Shown: positions 6,634-13,830, counted from the first letter of the stretch. The stretch: 13,830 bases of DNA from Pseudarthrobacter sp. (GCA_013362385.1 JABFWC010000332.1:1-13830), one strand, 5' to 3'. Numbers and translations: made by a program. Notes: generated by a model not told the origin, from the sequence alone.

Positions 6634-9189
6634 ATGACCACGCAGCTTGACCACGCGCGGGCACCCTTCGCCGCCGGCCTCGCCGGCCATGGAGACAGCC
6701 CTGCCATCCATGCCGGAGGGCGCACCCTGACGTACCGGGACCTTGCCGCGCGCGTCGACGACCTTGCCGGCAGGCTCGGTACGGAACGCCGCCTGGTCGC
6801 GCTGGCCGCGTCAAATGACGTCGAGTCGCTGGTGGCCTACCTTGCCGCGCTGGCCGGCGGGCACCCGCTGATCCTGCTTCCCGAAGACAAGCCTGCCGCC
6901 CTTGCCGCCCTCGTCGCCGCCTACGACCCCGACGTGGTGCTGCAGGCCGCCAACGGGGAGCTCCGGCTCGACGAACGCCGGCCGGGCACCCGGCACGAGC
7001 TGCACCCGGACCTGGCCCTGCTGCTGAGTACGTCCGGTTCCACGGGTTCCCCCAAGCTGGTGCGGCTCTCCCACGCGAACCTCCAAGCCAACGCCGAGTC
7101 GATTGCCACCTACCTGGGCATCACCTCCGAAGACCGCGCCGCCACCACACTGCCCATGTCCTACTGCTACGGGCTTTCCGTGATCAACAGCCACCTGCTG
7201 CGCGGCGCGAGCCTGGTCCTGACCGGCCTGTCCGTGGTTGACCCCTGCTTCTGGGAGCTGTTCCGGCGCCAGGGAGCCACCTCGTTCGCAGCCGTGCCCT
7301 ACACCTTCGAGCTGCTGGAACGCGTCGGCTTCGCGGACATGGAGCTGCCCGCCCTCCGTTACGTCACCCAGGCCGGCGGACGGCTGGACCCGGACCGTGT
7401 GCGGCATTACGCAGACCTGGGGCAGCGGCGGGGCTGCGACCTGTTCGTCATGTACGGGCAAACCGAAGCAACGGCGCGGATGGCCTACCTGCCGCCGGAC
7501 CTCGCCACCGCCCACCCCGGCGCCATCGGGGTCCCGGTCCCCGGCGGCACCTTCCGCATCGACCCGGTGGAGGGACTGGCCCACGGCGAACTGGTGTACT
7601 CCGGGCCGAACGTCATGCTGGGCTACGCCGAAACCCCCTCGGACCTGGCCCGGGGCCGCACCGTCAACGAACTGCGCACCGGCGACCTTGCCCGGATGAA
7701 CGATGCGGGCCTGTATGAACTGCTCGGCCGGCGCAGCCGGTTCGTCAAGATCGTGGGGCTCCGGGTCGACCTCGGCCAGGTGGAGCGCCTCCTGTCGGAC
7801 ATGGGTGTCACCGCGGCCAGCACCGGCACCGACCGGGGCCTCGTCGTCGCCGTCGAGGGCCAACAGGACACCCACCTGCTCGCCAAGGTCCTGGCGCAGG
7901 GCCTTGGCCTGCCGCGCGCCGCCGTCGACCTCCATGCGGTGGACGAGTTGCCCCGCATGGCGACGGGAAAGATCGACTATCCGGCCGTCGCGGCGTTGGC
8001 TGCCGCCGACGATTCACGCGACCTTCACGAACCTTCCCCCGGATCCGCTCTGGACAGCGTCCGGCGCATCTTCGAAGATGCCCTGGAACGGACGGACATC
8101 GCCGAAACGGACACCTTCGTTTCGCTCGGCGGCGATTCCCTGTCCTTCGTCGCTGCCTCCGTACGGCTCGAGCAGCTGCTGGGGCACCTTCCGCCCGGCT
8201 GGCACGTCACTGCCGTCCGCGACCTGGAGCCGAGGCCGCAGGCTGTTCCAAATCCGAAGCGCGGCATCAGGAAACGGCTCCTCGCGCCGGTGGACACCAG
8301 CATCGTCCTGCGGGCAGTGGGCATCATCTTCATCGTCAGCACCCACATCGGCCTGTTCGAGTGGCAGGGCATGGCGCACGTCCTGATTGCGGCAGCCGGC
8401 TTCAACTTCGCCCGCTTCCAACTGACCGGCGGCAGGGTTGCCCGGCTGCGACGGCAGCTGACGAGTGTGGCACGGATCGTGGTACCCAGCATGGTGTTTA
8501 TCGGGTTCGCCTTCCTGGTGACCGACCGCTACAGCCTGCTGAACATCGTGCTCCTCAACGCGATCCTGGGCCCCGAGCAGGTGACAACGCAGTGGCACTT
8601 CTGGTTCATCGAGGTCATCGTCTACATCCTGCTGGCGATGACCGCCCTGCTGGCCGTCCCCTGGCTGCACCGCGGGGAGCGCCGCTTCCCGTTCCTCTAC
8701 CCGCTGGCCCTGTTCGGCGCCGGGCTGCTGACGCGCTTCGAGCTGGTGGATCCCGACGTGCCGCACACGGTTCCGGCTTTCTGGCTCTTCGCGCTCGGCT
8801 GGGCGGTGGCGCGCGCAAGGAACCTTCCGCAACGCTGCCTGGTTTCGGCGCTGGCGCTCCTCACCGTCCCCGGGTTCTTCGAGAACCCCAACCGGGACCT
8901 CACCGTGATCACCGGTATCCTGCTGCTCACCTGGCTCCCGGCCCTCCCCGTCCCGCGGGCGCTGAGCCGCCTGACGGCCCTTCTTGCCAGCGCGTCGATG
9001 CACATCTACCTGGTGCACTGGCTGGTATATCCCCCGCTGGCGGAGCTGAACATTCCGCTGGCCGTGGGTGCGTCCCTGGCGGCGGGGATCGCGTACTGGG
9101 CTGCCTGCAACAAGGCGACGGCGGCAGTGCACCGCTACCGGGCGCGCTACAGGGTTCGACGGCGTCCTGCCGCCGCTGCCGAGCGCTGA
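6634..9189 (+). CDS. Adenylation-carrier-membrane acyltransferase fusion protein
   Basis: One 851-residue chain holds three modules. Residues 1 to about 455 are an AMP-forming adenylation domain: phosphate loop STSGSTGSPK (132-141), MYGQTEAT, the late Asp motif RTGDLARM, hinge GRRSRFVKIVGLRVDL and the catalytic lysine in PRMATGKIDY (Lys446). Residues of about 470-540 are a carrier domain with phosphopantetheine attachment at Ser502 in LGGDSLS. From about 556 to 835 there are roughly ten membrane segments of the acyltransferase-3 family, with the R-X10-H motif (Arg560, His571), WHFWFIEVIVYI and YLVHWLVYP. By logic it activates a carboxylic acid, holds it as a thioester and passes it to an acceptor at the membrane. 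The pocket segment PMSYCYGLSVINSHL lacks the FD pair that binds alpha-amino groups in peptide synthetases, so the substrate may not be a normal amino acid. An iron box in the promoter suggests iron-limited expression. Substrate and acceptor are unknown. Confidence 0.9.
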   Translation: MTTQLDHARAPFAAGLAGHGDSPAIHAGGRTLTYRDLAARVDDLAGRLGTERRLVALAASNDVESLVAYLAALAGGHPLILLPEDKPAALAALVAAYDPDVVLQAANGELRLDERRPGTRHELHPDLALLLSTSGSTGSPKLVRLSHANLQANAESIATYLGITSEDRAATTLPMSYCYGLSVINSHLLRGASLVLTGLSVVDPCFWELFRRQGATSFAAVPYTFELLERVGFADMELPALRYVTQAGGRLDPDRVRHYADLGQRRGCDLFVMYGQTEATARMAYLPPDLATAHPGAIGVPVPGGTFRIDPVEGLAHGELVYSGPNVMLGYAETPSDLARGRTVNELRTGDLARMNDAGLYELLGRRSRFVKIVGLRVDLGQVERLLSDMGVTAASTGTDRGLVVAVEGQQDTHLLAKVLAQGLGLPRAAVDLHAVDELPRMATGKIDYPAVAALAAADDSRDLHEPSPGSALDSVRRIFEDALERTDIAETDTFVSLGGDSLSFVAASVRLEQLLGHLPPGWHVTAVRDLEPRPQAVPNPKRGIRKRLLAPVDTSIVLRAVGIIFIVSTHIGLFEWQGMAHVLIAAAGFNFARFQLTGGRVARLRRQLTSVARIVVPSMVFIGFAFLVTDRYSLLNIVLLNAILGPEQVTTQWHFWFIEVIVYILLAMTALLAVPWLHRGERRFPFLYPLALFGAGLLTRFELVDPDVPHTVPAFWLFALGWAVARARNLPQRCLVSALALLTVPGFFENPNRDLTVITGILLLTWLPALPVPRALSRLTALLASASMHIYLVHWLVYPPLAELNIPLAVGASLAAGIAYWAACNKATAAVHRYRARYRVRRRPAAAAER

Positions 9190-9203
9190 CCCCCGCTTGA
9201 CTA

Positions 9204-9656
9204 TCAGGGCTGCGGGTGTTCTGCCATCCATTCCGCCAACGTTTCGAGGTTGGCCCGGACAGTCCGCCCCTGTGCCCTCTCCACCAGCGGGTCGGCCAGC
9301 TTGCCAAAGATGCCGCCGAGGCCTGACGCGGCGTCGATCCGCTGGGTGACGCGCGTCCCGCCGTCGGCTGGTTCCAGCGTGAACGTCAGCGTGAAGTCCA
9401 GCTTCCCTTCCACCGACCGGGACACCATGCGCCGGGGCGGATCAAACTCGGTGACCTCGACAGTCCAGTCGAAGTGCCGCCCCATGACTTTGCTGGTTCC
9501 TCGGCCGCGGGTACCCACTTTCGTGGGGCCCTCGCCCACCTGCTCCGACGACGTCACCGAGGAATCGTACACAGCGACATTGTCGAAGTTCGACAGCAAA
9601 TCGAAGACCTCCTGCGGTGGCCGGGGAATGACGACACTTTCTTCTACAACAGGCAC
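9204..9656 (-). CDS. SRPBCC-fold protein (polyketide cyclase/START-like)
   Basis: This 150-residue protein has the helix-grip fold that binds hydrophobic ligands in a deep cavity. It opens MPVVEESVVIPRPPQEVFDLLSN, the usual first strand and helix, followed by a conserved GTRGRG turn, the strand run FDWTVEVTEFDPPRRMV, then FTLTFTLEP and GGTRVTQRID. It ends with the long C-terminal helix from about residue 120 (LVERAQGRTVRANLETLAEWM). Length is typical. The GTG start at 9656 is preceded by AAGGAG six bases away, which fixes it. The gene converges on the acyltransferase fusion with only 14 bases between the stops, and is divergent from the DUF2945 gene. Ligand and role cannot be told; many members of this group are stand-alone proteins of unknown function. 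Confidence 0.9.
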   Translation of the reverse strand: MPVVEESVVIPRPPQEVFDLLSNFDNVAVYDSSVTSSEQVGEGPTKVGTRGRGTSKVMGRHFDWTVEVTEFDPPRRMVSRSVEGKLDFTLTFTLEPADGGTRVTQRIDAASGLGGIFGKLADPLVERAQGRTVRANLETLAEWMAEHPQP

Positions 9657-9766
9657 AGCGTTCTCCTTTGAAAGGCACCTGATGCCGGCCGGGCGTGGCC
9701 GGCAGGGACAGCATGGCCCTGGACGCAGCCGCTGTCAATGCCAGCCATTCCGCCCCGCCAAGACAA

Positions 9767-9782
9767 GGTAATCATGCTTACC
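9767..9782. promoter_or_regulatory. Near-palindrome in the divergent intergenic region
   Basis: GGTAATCATGCTTACC is symmetric at 14 of 16 positions around a central CATG. It lies in the 176-base gap between the SRPBCC gene (minus) and the DUF2945/SQR pair (plus), about 50 bases before the latter start. It could be an operator. I found no convincing -35/-10 pair near it, and nothing else supportable in this gap. Confidence 0.3.
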
Positions 9783-9832
9783 ATTGACTCCGGGGACCAC
9801 ACACCCACGCACCATCCAGCCAAGGAGTCCAG

Positions 9833-10039
9833 GTGTCATTGAGCAAGGGAACCCGCGTCGAGTGGAACACTCCGCAGGGCAAGACCCACGGGAGGATCGT
9901 GGAAAAGAAGACCAGCGACTTTGAGCTGGACGGCAACACCCACCGTGCCAGCGAGGATGACCCGCAGTACGTGGTGGAGTCGGAGAAGACCGGCGCCCGG
10001 GCGGCACATAAGGCATCAGCCCTGACCCGGAAAAAGTAG
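9833..10039 (+). CDS. DUF2945 / HVA1 TUDOR-like small protein
   Basis: This 68-residue basic protein matches the DUF2945 (hypervirulence-associated protein, TUDOR-like) family. Seen: KGTRVEWNTPQGKTHGRIVEKKTSDFELDG, here described in parts as a KGTRVEW opening, an HGRIVEKKTSDF strand, then HRASEDDPQYVVESEK and a final AAHKASALTRK. These are the family's hallmark turns. It should be a small cytoplasmic beta-barrel. Its biochemical function is not established. The GTG at 9833 follows AAGGAG with five bases between, a clear start. Four bases separate its stop from the flavoprotein start, so the two form an operon. Confidence 0.9.
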   Translation: MSLSKGTRVEWNTPQGKTHGRIVEKKTSDFELDGNTHRASEDDPQYVVESEKTGARAAHKASALTRKK

Positions 10040-10043
10040 CGCC

Positions 10044-11240
10044 GTGGCTGCCCTCCATGAGGTCCTCATCATCGGCGGCGGCAACGCCGGCATCTCCCTG
10101 GCGGCACGCCTGCACCGCTACGGCGTCAAGGATGTGGCGGTGATCGAGCCGAAGGACCACCACCTTTACCAGCCGCTGTTCTCGCACATCGCCGGCGGCC
10201 GCGCCCAGGCCGGAGAAGCCATCAGGACGCAGGAATCGGTCATCCCCCAGGGCGTGACCTGGATTCTTGATGCCGCCGCTGGCGTCGACGCCCAGGCCAA
10301 CACCGTTACCCTCGCCTCCGGTGCAACCGTGGGCTACGGGCAGCTGGTGGTATGCCCGGGGCTGCAGTATGACTGGGCGGCCGTGCCGGGACTGGCGGAG
10401 GCGGTGCACTCACCCTACGGTGCGTCACATTATGAGTTCGACCTCGCCCCCAAGGCCTGGACCCTGCTCAGCAGCCTGCGGTCCGGCACCGCCGTTTTCA
10501 CTATGCCGGCCGGGCCAGTAAAGTGCGGCGGGGCCAGCCAGAAACCCATGTACCTGGCCTGCGACTACTGGCGGGAACAGGGGGTCCTGGACAAGATCCG
10601 GGTGGTGATGGTGCAGCCCTACCCCACCGTCTTCGGCATCCCGGAAGTGGACCGGGAACTGGACCGCAAGATCGCCGAGTATGGAATCGAACTGCGCACC
10701 AACAGCGAACTCGTGGCCGTAAGCCCGGCCGGCCGAAAGGCCACCATCCGCAACATCGCCGCCAACACCACCGAGGACCTGGCCTATGACGTGCTTAACG
10801 CAGTCCCGCCGCAGTCGGCCCCGGACTGGCTGAAGGCCACCGTCCTGCCCGCCGCCGGGGATGCGGGCGGGTTCGTGGAGGTGGACCGGCAGACGCTCCG
10901 CCACCTGCGCTATTCCAACGTGTGGTCGCTGGGCGATGCCGCCGGCACCACGAATTCGAAATCCGGCGGGTCGCTGCGGAAGCAGACCAAGGTCCTGGCG
11001 AAGAACCTGGTGGCCGCACGGAAAGGGAGGCCGCTGAAAGCCAAGTACAACGGGTACTCAGTATGCCCGTTCACGGTCTCCCGCGACACGGTGGTATTCG
11101 CCGAGTTCGACGACCGCTACCGCCCCATGCCCACCCTCCCCCGCGTCCCTACCTGGAACGAGAGCAGGTTGTCCTGGGTGGTGGACCGCGACCTGTTTCC
11201 CAAGCTCTACTGGAACCTGATCCTCAAGGGCCGGCTCTAA
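10044..11240 (+). CDS. Type II sulfide:quinone oxidoreductase-like flavoprotein
   Basis: This 398-residue FAD-dependent oxidoreductase of the two-dinucleotide-binding fold resembles type II sulfide:quinone oxidoreductase, which oxidises sulfide to a persulfide or polysulfide and reduces membrane quinone. Seen: the FAD motif EVLIIGGGNAGIS (Gly11, Gly13, Gly16), DHHLYQPLFSHIAGG near residue 45, AGPVKCGGASQKPMYLA with Cys161, a second FAD site in NVWSLGDAAGTTNSKSG, and YSVCPFTVSRDTVV with Cys341. The two cysteines sit where the redox pair of type II enzymes is found, and the C-terminal region is amphipathic as expected for a membrane-associated protein. The GTG start at 10044 is four bases after the DUF2945 stop and has only a weak ribosome site (GGAAAAAG), fitting translational coupling. 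No persulfide dioxygenase or rhodanese gene is adjacent. The gene converges on acetate kinase with 14 bases between stops. Confidence 0.88.
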   Translation: MAALHEVLIIGGGNAGISLAARLHRYGVKDVAVIEPKDHHLYQPLFSHIAGGRAQAGEAIRTQESVIPQGVTWILDAAAGVDAQANTVTLASGATVGYGQLVVCPGLQYDWAAVPGLAEAVHSPYGASHYEFDLAPKAWTLLSSLRSGTAVFTMPAGPVKCGGASQKPMYLACDYWREQGVLDKIRVVMVQPYPTVFGIPEVDRELDRKIAEYGIELRTNSELVAVSPAGRKATIRNIAANTTEDLAYDVLNAVPPQSAPDWLKATVLPAAGDAGGFVEVDRQTLRHLRYSNVWSLGDAAGTTNSKSGGSLRKQTKVLAKNLVAARKGRPLKAKYNGYSVCPFTVSRDTVVFAEFDDRYRPMPTLPRVPTWNESRLSWVVDRDLFPKLYWNLILKGRL

Positions 11241-11254
11241 ACCTCCCCGCAGTC

Positions 11255-12409
11255 TTAACCGGAGACGACGGCGGCTGTCGCCTCCGCGATGGCGCGCTCC
11301 TCGTCCGTGGGGACCACCAGGACGGGGATGGCGGAGGACGCCGTGGAAATCACCCGGGGCTCCCTGGACCGCGCGGCGTTCAGGCCGGCGTCGAGCTCTA
11401 TGCCCAGGGCGCCCAGGCGCCCGGCAACCAGGGACCGGAATTGGTGTGAGTTCTCGCCGATGCCCGCGGTGAATACCAGCGCCTTGGCCCCGCCGACGGC
11501 CACGTGGTACCCGCCGATGTACTTTGCCAGCCGGTACGACGCCACCGCCAGCGCCATGGAGGCCTTGGCATCGCCGGCCTCCGAGGCTTCCACCACCGAG
11601 CGCATGTCGTTGTTGCCGGCCAAACCCTTTAGCCCGGAGTCGCGGTTCAGCATGGAGTCAACGTCCTCGGGGGTCCAGCCGGCCCGGCCCAGGAACACCA
11701 GGATGGACGGGTCGAGGTCGCCGGACCGCGTCCCCATGACCAGGCCTTCGAGGGGGGTGAAGCCCATGGAGGTGTCCACGGAGTGGCCGCCTTGGATGGC
11801 GGTGACGGAGGCGCCGTTGCCCAGGTGGGCGATGACGGCGTCGAACTCCGCCTCCGGGATCTCCAGCAGGGCCGCGGCACGCCGGCCGACATACTCGTGC
11901 GAGGTGCCGTGGAAGCCGTAGCGGCGGATGCCGTGGTTGGTGTAGAGCTCTTCCGGAACCGCGTAGCGCCAGGCGTGCTCCGGGAGGGTCCGGTGGAAGG
12001 CGGTGTCGAAGACGGCCACCTGCGGCATCTGCGGCCACTTCCTGGTGATGGCCCGGATCCCCAGCACGTTGGCCGGATTGTGGAGGGGCGCCAGCGGGTT
12101 GAGCCGCTCGATGGCCCGGGTGATCTCGTTGTCGATCAGCACGGGCTCGGCGAACCGCTCCCCGCCGTGCACCACCCGGTGGCCCACCGCGGCGACCTCC
12201 TGGTCGCCCAGCTCCCGGTGGATGGCCGCGTCCACCAGCTCCAGCGCCTCCGCATGGTCCCGGGGGCCCTCGATCTCGCCGTCGCCGCCTCCGCCGTTGC
12301 CCACGCCGATCCTCTCGATCAGCCCCTCGGTGAGCACGCTCCCCTGCGCCACGTCGCGGACCTGGTACTTGAGCGAGGACGAGCCGGAGTTGATGACGAG
12401 CACGAGCAT
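11255..12409 (-). CDS. ackA: Acetate kinase
   Basis: This cytoplasmic enzyme interconverts acetate plus ATP and acetyl phosphate plus ADP, in acetate overflow or uptake. The 384-residue sequence is full length. It begins MLVLVINSGSSSLKYQV with Asn7, Ser10, Ser12 and Lys14 at the expected positions. HRVVHGGE holds the substrate-binding arginine, VAVFDTAFH the catalytic aspartate, YGFHGTSHEYV the conserved histidine loop, IAHLGNGASV the phosphate loop, and VFTAGIGENS the C-terminal adenosine site. The ATG at 12409 follows GGGAGG with five bases between. A TATAGG hexamer on the minus strand (12454-12449) could be its -10. Phosphotransacetylase, often next door in operon, is not found here: upstream lies a divergent gene for a disordered protein. 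So it is transcribed alone, unless pta lies elsewhere. Confidence 0.97.
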   Translation of the reverse strand: MLVLVINSGSSSLKYQVRDVAQGSVLTEGLIERIGVGNGGGGDGEIEGPRDHAEALELVDAAIHRELGDQEVAAVGHRVVHGGERFAEPVLIDNEITRAIERLNPLAPLHNPANVLGIRAITRKWPQMPQVAVFDTAFHRTLPEHAWRYAVPEELYTNHGIRRYGFHGTSHEYVGRRAAALLEIPEAEFDAVIAHLGNGASVTAIQGGHSVDTSMGFTPLEGLVMGTRSGDLDPSILVFLGRAGWTPEDVDSMLNRDSGLKGLAGNNDMRSVVEASEAGDAKASMALAVASYRLAKYIGGYHVAVGGAKALVFTAGIGENSHQFRSLVAGRLGALGIELDAGLNAARSREPRVISTASSAIPVLVVPTDEERAIAEATAAVVSG

Positions 12410-12493
12410 GACGGGCCTCCCGGGGCTGGCTTCTGCAGTTCCACCCAGCCTATAGGGGCCGCGACCGACAGCAGGGTGTTGTCGCCCGGGTCC

Positions 12494-12523
12494 TTGCGGA
12501 CGGGGGCCTGCTGTGCCTATGGT
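12494..12523 (+). promoter_or_regulatory. Possible promoter of the acidic small protein gene
   Basis: TTGCGG (12494-12499) and TATGGT (12518-12523) are 18 bases apart on the plus strand, 38 bases before the ATG at 12562. Both hexamers match the sigma-70 pattern only partly. Confidence 0.35.
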
Positions 12524-12561
12524 CGGCGGGACACGCTGGACCAGGCCGAGAGGACAATTCC

Positions 12562-12858
12562 ATGACGAACGAGCCCAATTCCATCGACGAGAACGACCCC
12601 ACCAACACCGGATCCAGCAGCACCGCCCCGCTCAAGGCGCAGCCCGGCTCCGGCGGTTCCGGCAAGCAGGACCCCACCGGCGTGGAGGGCGCCAACCCCG
12701 CCCTGGACGACACCGGCAACCTCAAGGCCGCCGAGACCGGCGAGGCCCCTGAACCGCCGGAGAACCCGCAGGACCTGGACCTCACCCCGCAGGGACTCTC
12801 CGATGAGCCGGCCAAGCAGGAAGACCAGGAAAGCCTGGCCAAGCCGGACAACAGCTAA
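12562..12858 (+). CDS. Acidic, intrinsically disordered 98-residue hypothetical protein
   Basis: I do not recognise a named domain. The 98-residue product contains no aromatic residue, no cysteine, no histidine and no arginine. It has 20 acidic residues against five lysines and many Pro, Gly, Ser and Asn, so it should be fully disordered and very soluble. Recognisable parts are a Ser/Gly-rich stretch around residue 30 (QPGSGGSGKQD), a Pro/Glu-rich stretch (GEAPEPPENPQ) and an acidic tail. The ATG at 12562 follows GAGGAC at about eight bases. The gene is followed by a perfect terminator hairpin, which supports it being real. Composition resembles stress-type hydrophilins, but that is only an analogy. 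The opposite strand is also open here, an effect of high GC content; its frames lack recognisable domains and ribosome sites. Confidence 0.75.
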   Translation: MTNEPNSIDENDPTNTGSSSTAPLKAQPGSGGSGKQDPTGVEGANPALDDTGNLKAAETGEAPEPPENPQDLDLTPQGLSDEPAKQEDQESLAKPDNS

Positions 12859-12870
12859 GCCCCGCAGGCA

Positions 12871-12914
12871 AAAGGGCGACGGCGGCACCCACCATGGTGC
12901 CGCCGTCGCCCTTT
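12871..12914. terminator. Perfect 19-bp bidirectional terminator
   Basis: Arms 12871-12889 and 12896-12914 pair without mismatch around a six-base loop. AAA and TTT ends give a U-run in both directions (CCCTTTGT on plus, CCCTTTTG on minus). It lies between convergent genes: 12 bases after the acidic protein stop and six bases from the FAH-family stop, so it ends both transcripts. Confidence 0.9.
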
Positions 12915-12920
12915 GTACGC

Positions 12921-13830
12921 CTAGACGCGCGTCTCCTGCCGCTGCCTGGCCAGGTAGCTGAACAGCTCGCGCAGGCCGAAGGACCACGCGGGCAGCTCCT
13001 CGCACGGTCCCACGCGGTTGACCAGGGCACCCAGGTGGCGGCTGCTGATCGTTACCACGTCGCCGTGCTTGTGCGTGAAGCCCTGCCCCGGCTCGTCCCG
13101 GTCCTGGGCGGGGGCGAACAGGGTCCCGGTGTACAGCGCGAACCCGTCAGGGTACTGGTGGTGCCGGCCATGCGTTGCCGCCACCAGCTCCTCGAAGGGC
13201 CGGCTGATTCGGGCGACGCTGTTCCGGCCCTCCAGCACGTAGCCGTCCGGGCCCTCCACACGCAGCAGGATCTCCTCGTTGCGCAGGGTGTCCAGGGTGA
13301 AGGATCCGTCAAAGAGCCTGATCAGCGGACCGAGCGCGCTGGAGGCGTTGTTGTCCTTGGCCTTGCCCAACAGGAGCGCGCTGCGGCCTTCGACGTCGCG
13401 GAGGTTGACGTCATTGCCCAGCGTCGCCCCCACCACTTCGCCGCGGGACGTCACGATCAGCACCAGTTCCGGCTCCGGGTTGTTCCAGGAGGAGAAGGCG
13501 GGGATGCCGATGTCCGCGCCGAGGCCGACGGAGGACAGGACCGGCGCCTTGGTGAAGACCTCCGGGTCCGGGCCGATCCCCACTTCCAGGTACTGCGACC
13601 ACAGCCCTTCGGCGATCAGGACACGCTTGGCCTCGGCGGCCTGGGCCGAGCCCGGGCGCAGGTCGGCGAGGCTTCCGCCCAGGGCGCGGCCCACGAGCTC
13701 GCGCACCTCGGCGGCCCGGGCGGCGTCGCCGGCGCAGCGCTCCTCGATGACCCGTTCCACCATGCTGTCCACGAATGTCACCCCGCAAGCCTTGATGACC
13801 TGCAGGTCAACGGGAGCCAGCAACCTGGCC
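12921..13830 (-). CDS. Fumarylacetoacetate hydrolase (FAH) family enzyme, partial
   Basis: The window holds the last 302 or so codons of an FAH-superfamily protein; the frame is open through the right edge, so the N-terminus is missing. FAH enzymes use a divalent metal to cleave or dehydrate keto acids. Seen: GVTFVDSMVERVIEE at the left of the fragment, EVFTKAPVLSSVGLGADIGIP, the metal ligand motif NNPEPELVLIV, and GATLGNDVNLRDVEGRSALLLGKAKD with a conserved Asp and Lys. The overall pattern, with the VTFVDSM segment before the metal site and the LLLGKAKDNNAS turn, is closest to 2-keto-3-deoxy-sugar acid dehydratases (arabonate/xylonate pathways) rather than to true fumarylacetoacetase. A TTG at 13823 is in frame but is not likely to be the start because similar proteins are about 390 residues long. 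Sugar-acid catabolism is inference; no other pathway gene is visible. Confidence 0.9.
   Translation of the reverse strand, partial: ARLLAPVDLQVIKACGVTFVDSMVERVIEERCAGDAARAAEVRELVGRALGGSLADLRPGSAQAAEAKRVLIAEGLWSQYLEVGIGPDPEVFTKAPVLSSVGLGADIGIPAFSSWNNPEPELVLIVTSRGEVVGATLGNDVNLRDVEGRSALLLGKAKDNNASSALGPLIRLFDGSFTLDTLRNEEILLRVEGPDGYVLEGRNSVARISRPFEELVAATHGRHHQYPDGFALYTGTLFAPAQDRDEPGQGFTHKHGDVVTISSRHLGALVNRVGPCEELPAWSFGLRELFSYLARQRQETRV

Noticed and set aside
4867..6711. Long open frame (614 codons) on the minus strand opposite the oligopeptidase gene
   Set aside because: High-GC third-position effect. The plus-strand gene has a complete catalytic triad and family motifs, while the antisense frame has no recognisable domain.
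8014..9231. Long minus-strand frame opposite the acyltransferase part of the fusion gene
   Set aside because: Composition rich in Arg, Gln, Asp and Gly without any domain; a shadow of the real membrane domain.
12517..13005. Minus-strand frames opposite the acidic small protein
   Set aside because: They run through the perfect terminator hairpin and into the FAH-family gene and have no clear ribosome site.
1..13830. Phage, defence, CRISPR or mobile element content
   Set aside because: No transposase, integrase, direct repeat array, tRNA or known defence domain seen on either strand; the gene content looks chromosomal.

Overview
The window is high-GC DNA with tightly packed genes, GTG/TTG starts alongside ATG, strong GGAGG-type ribosome sites and two apparently leaderless genes. 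Together with the protein types this points to an actinobacterium, most likely Arthrobacter or Pseudarthrobacter. The genus is inferred from family resemblance, not from a database search. I see no rRNA, tRNA, CRISPR array, transposase or phage gene, and no gene-free stretch longer than 300 bases.

Layout. Positions 2-1372 hold the C-terminal part of a PhoD-type alkaline phosphatase, cut by the left edge. Positions 1457-3176 hold an overlapping pair: a histidine phosphatase and a divergent NAD(P)H-hydrate dehydratase-like (NnrD) protein whose key motifs look degenerate. After a strong hairpin comes a minus-strand Hsp20 chaperone gene (3356-3778) with a good promoter and an inverted repeat at the expected start of transcription. 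Next is a minus-strand gene for a 62-residue protein that is 45 percent proline (4000-4188), followed by its own 19-bp-stem terminator. Divergent from it is a complete oligopeptidase B-type gene (4339-6555), probably leaderless.

The most interesting gene lies at 6634-9189. One 851-residue protein joins an adenylation domain, a peptidyl/acyl carrier domain and a multi-pass membrane acyltransferase-3 domain. Its promoter holds a 19-bp element matching the DtxR/IdeR iron box at 17 of 19 degenerate positions, lying between the -35 region and the -10. The sequence therefore suggests an iron-regulated, single-chain machine that activates an acid, tethers it and transfers it at the membrane. Convergent with it is an SRPBCC-fold protein (9204-9656).

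The right third holds a DUF2945/HVA1 protein and a type II sulfide:quinone oxidoreductase-like flavoprotein as a two-gene operon (9833-11240), acetate kinase without an adjacent pta (11255-12409, minus), a small acidic disordered protein (12562-12858), a perfect 19-bp bidirectional terminator, and an FAH-family enzyme cut by the right edge (12921-13830, minus). Most of these are stand-alone housekeeping or stress genes rather than one pathway. The adenylation/carrier/acyltransferase fusion with its iron box is the part most likely to be a little-described system.
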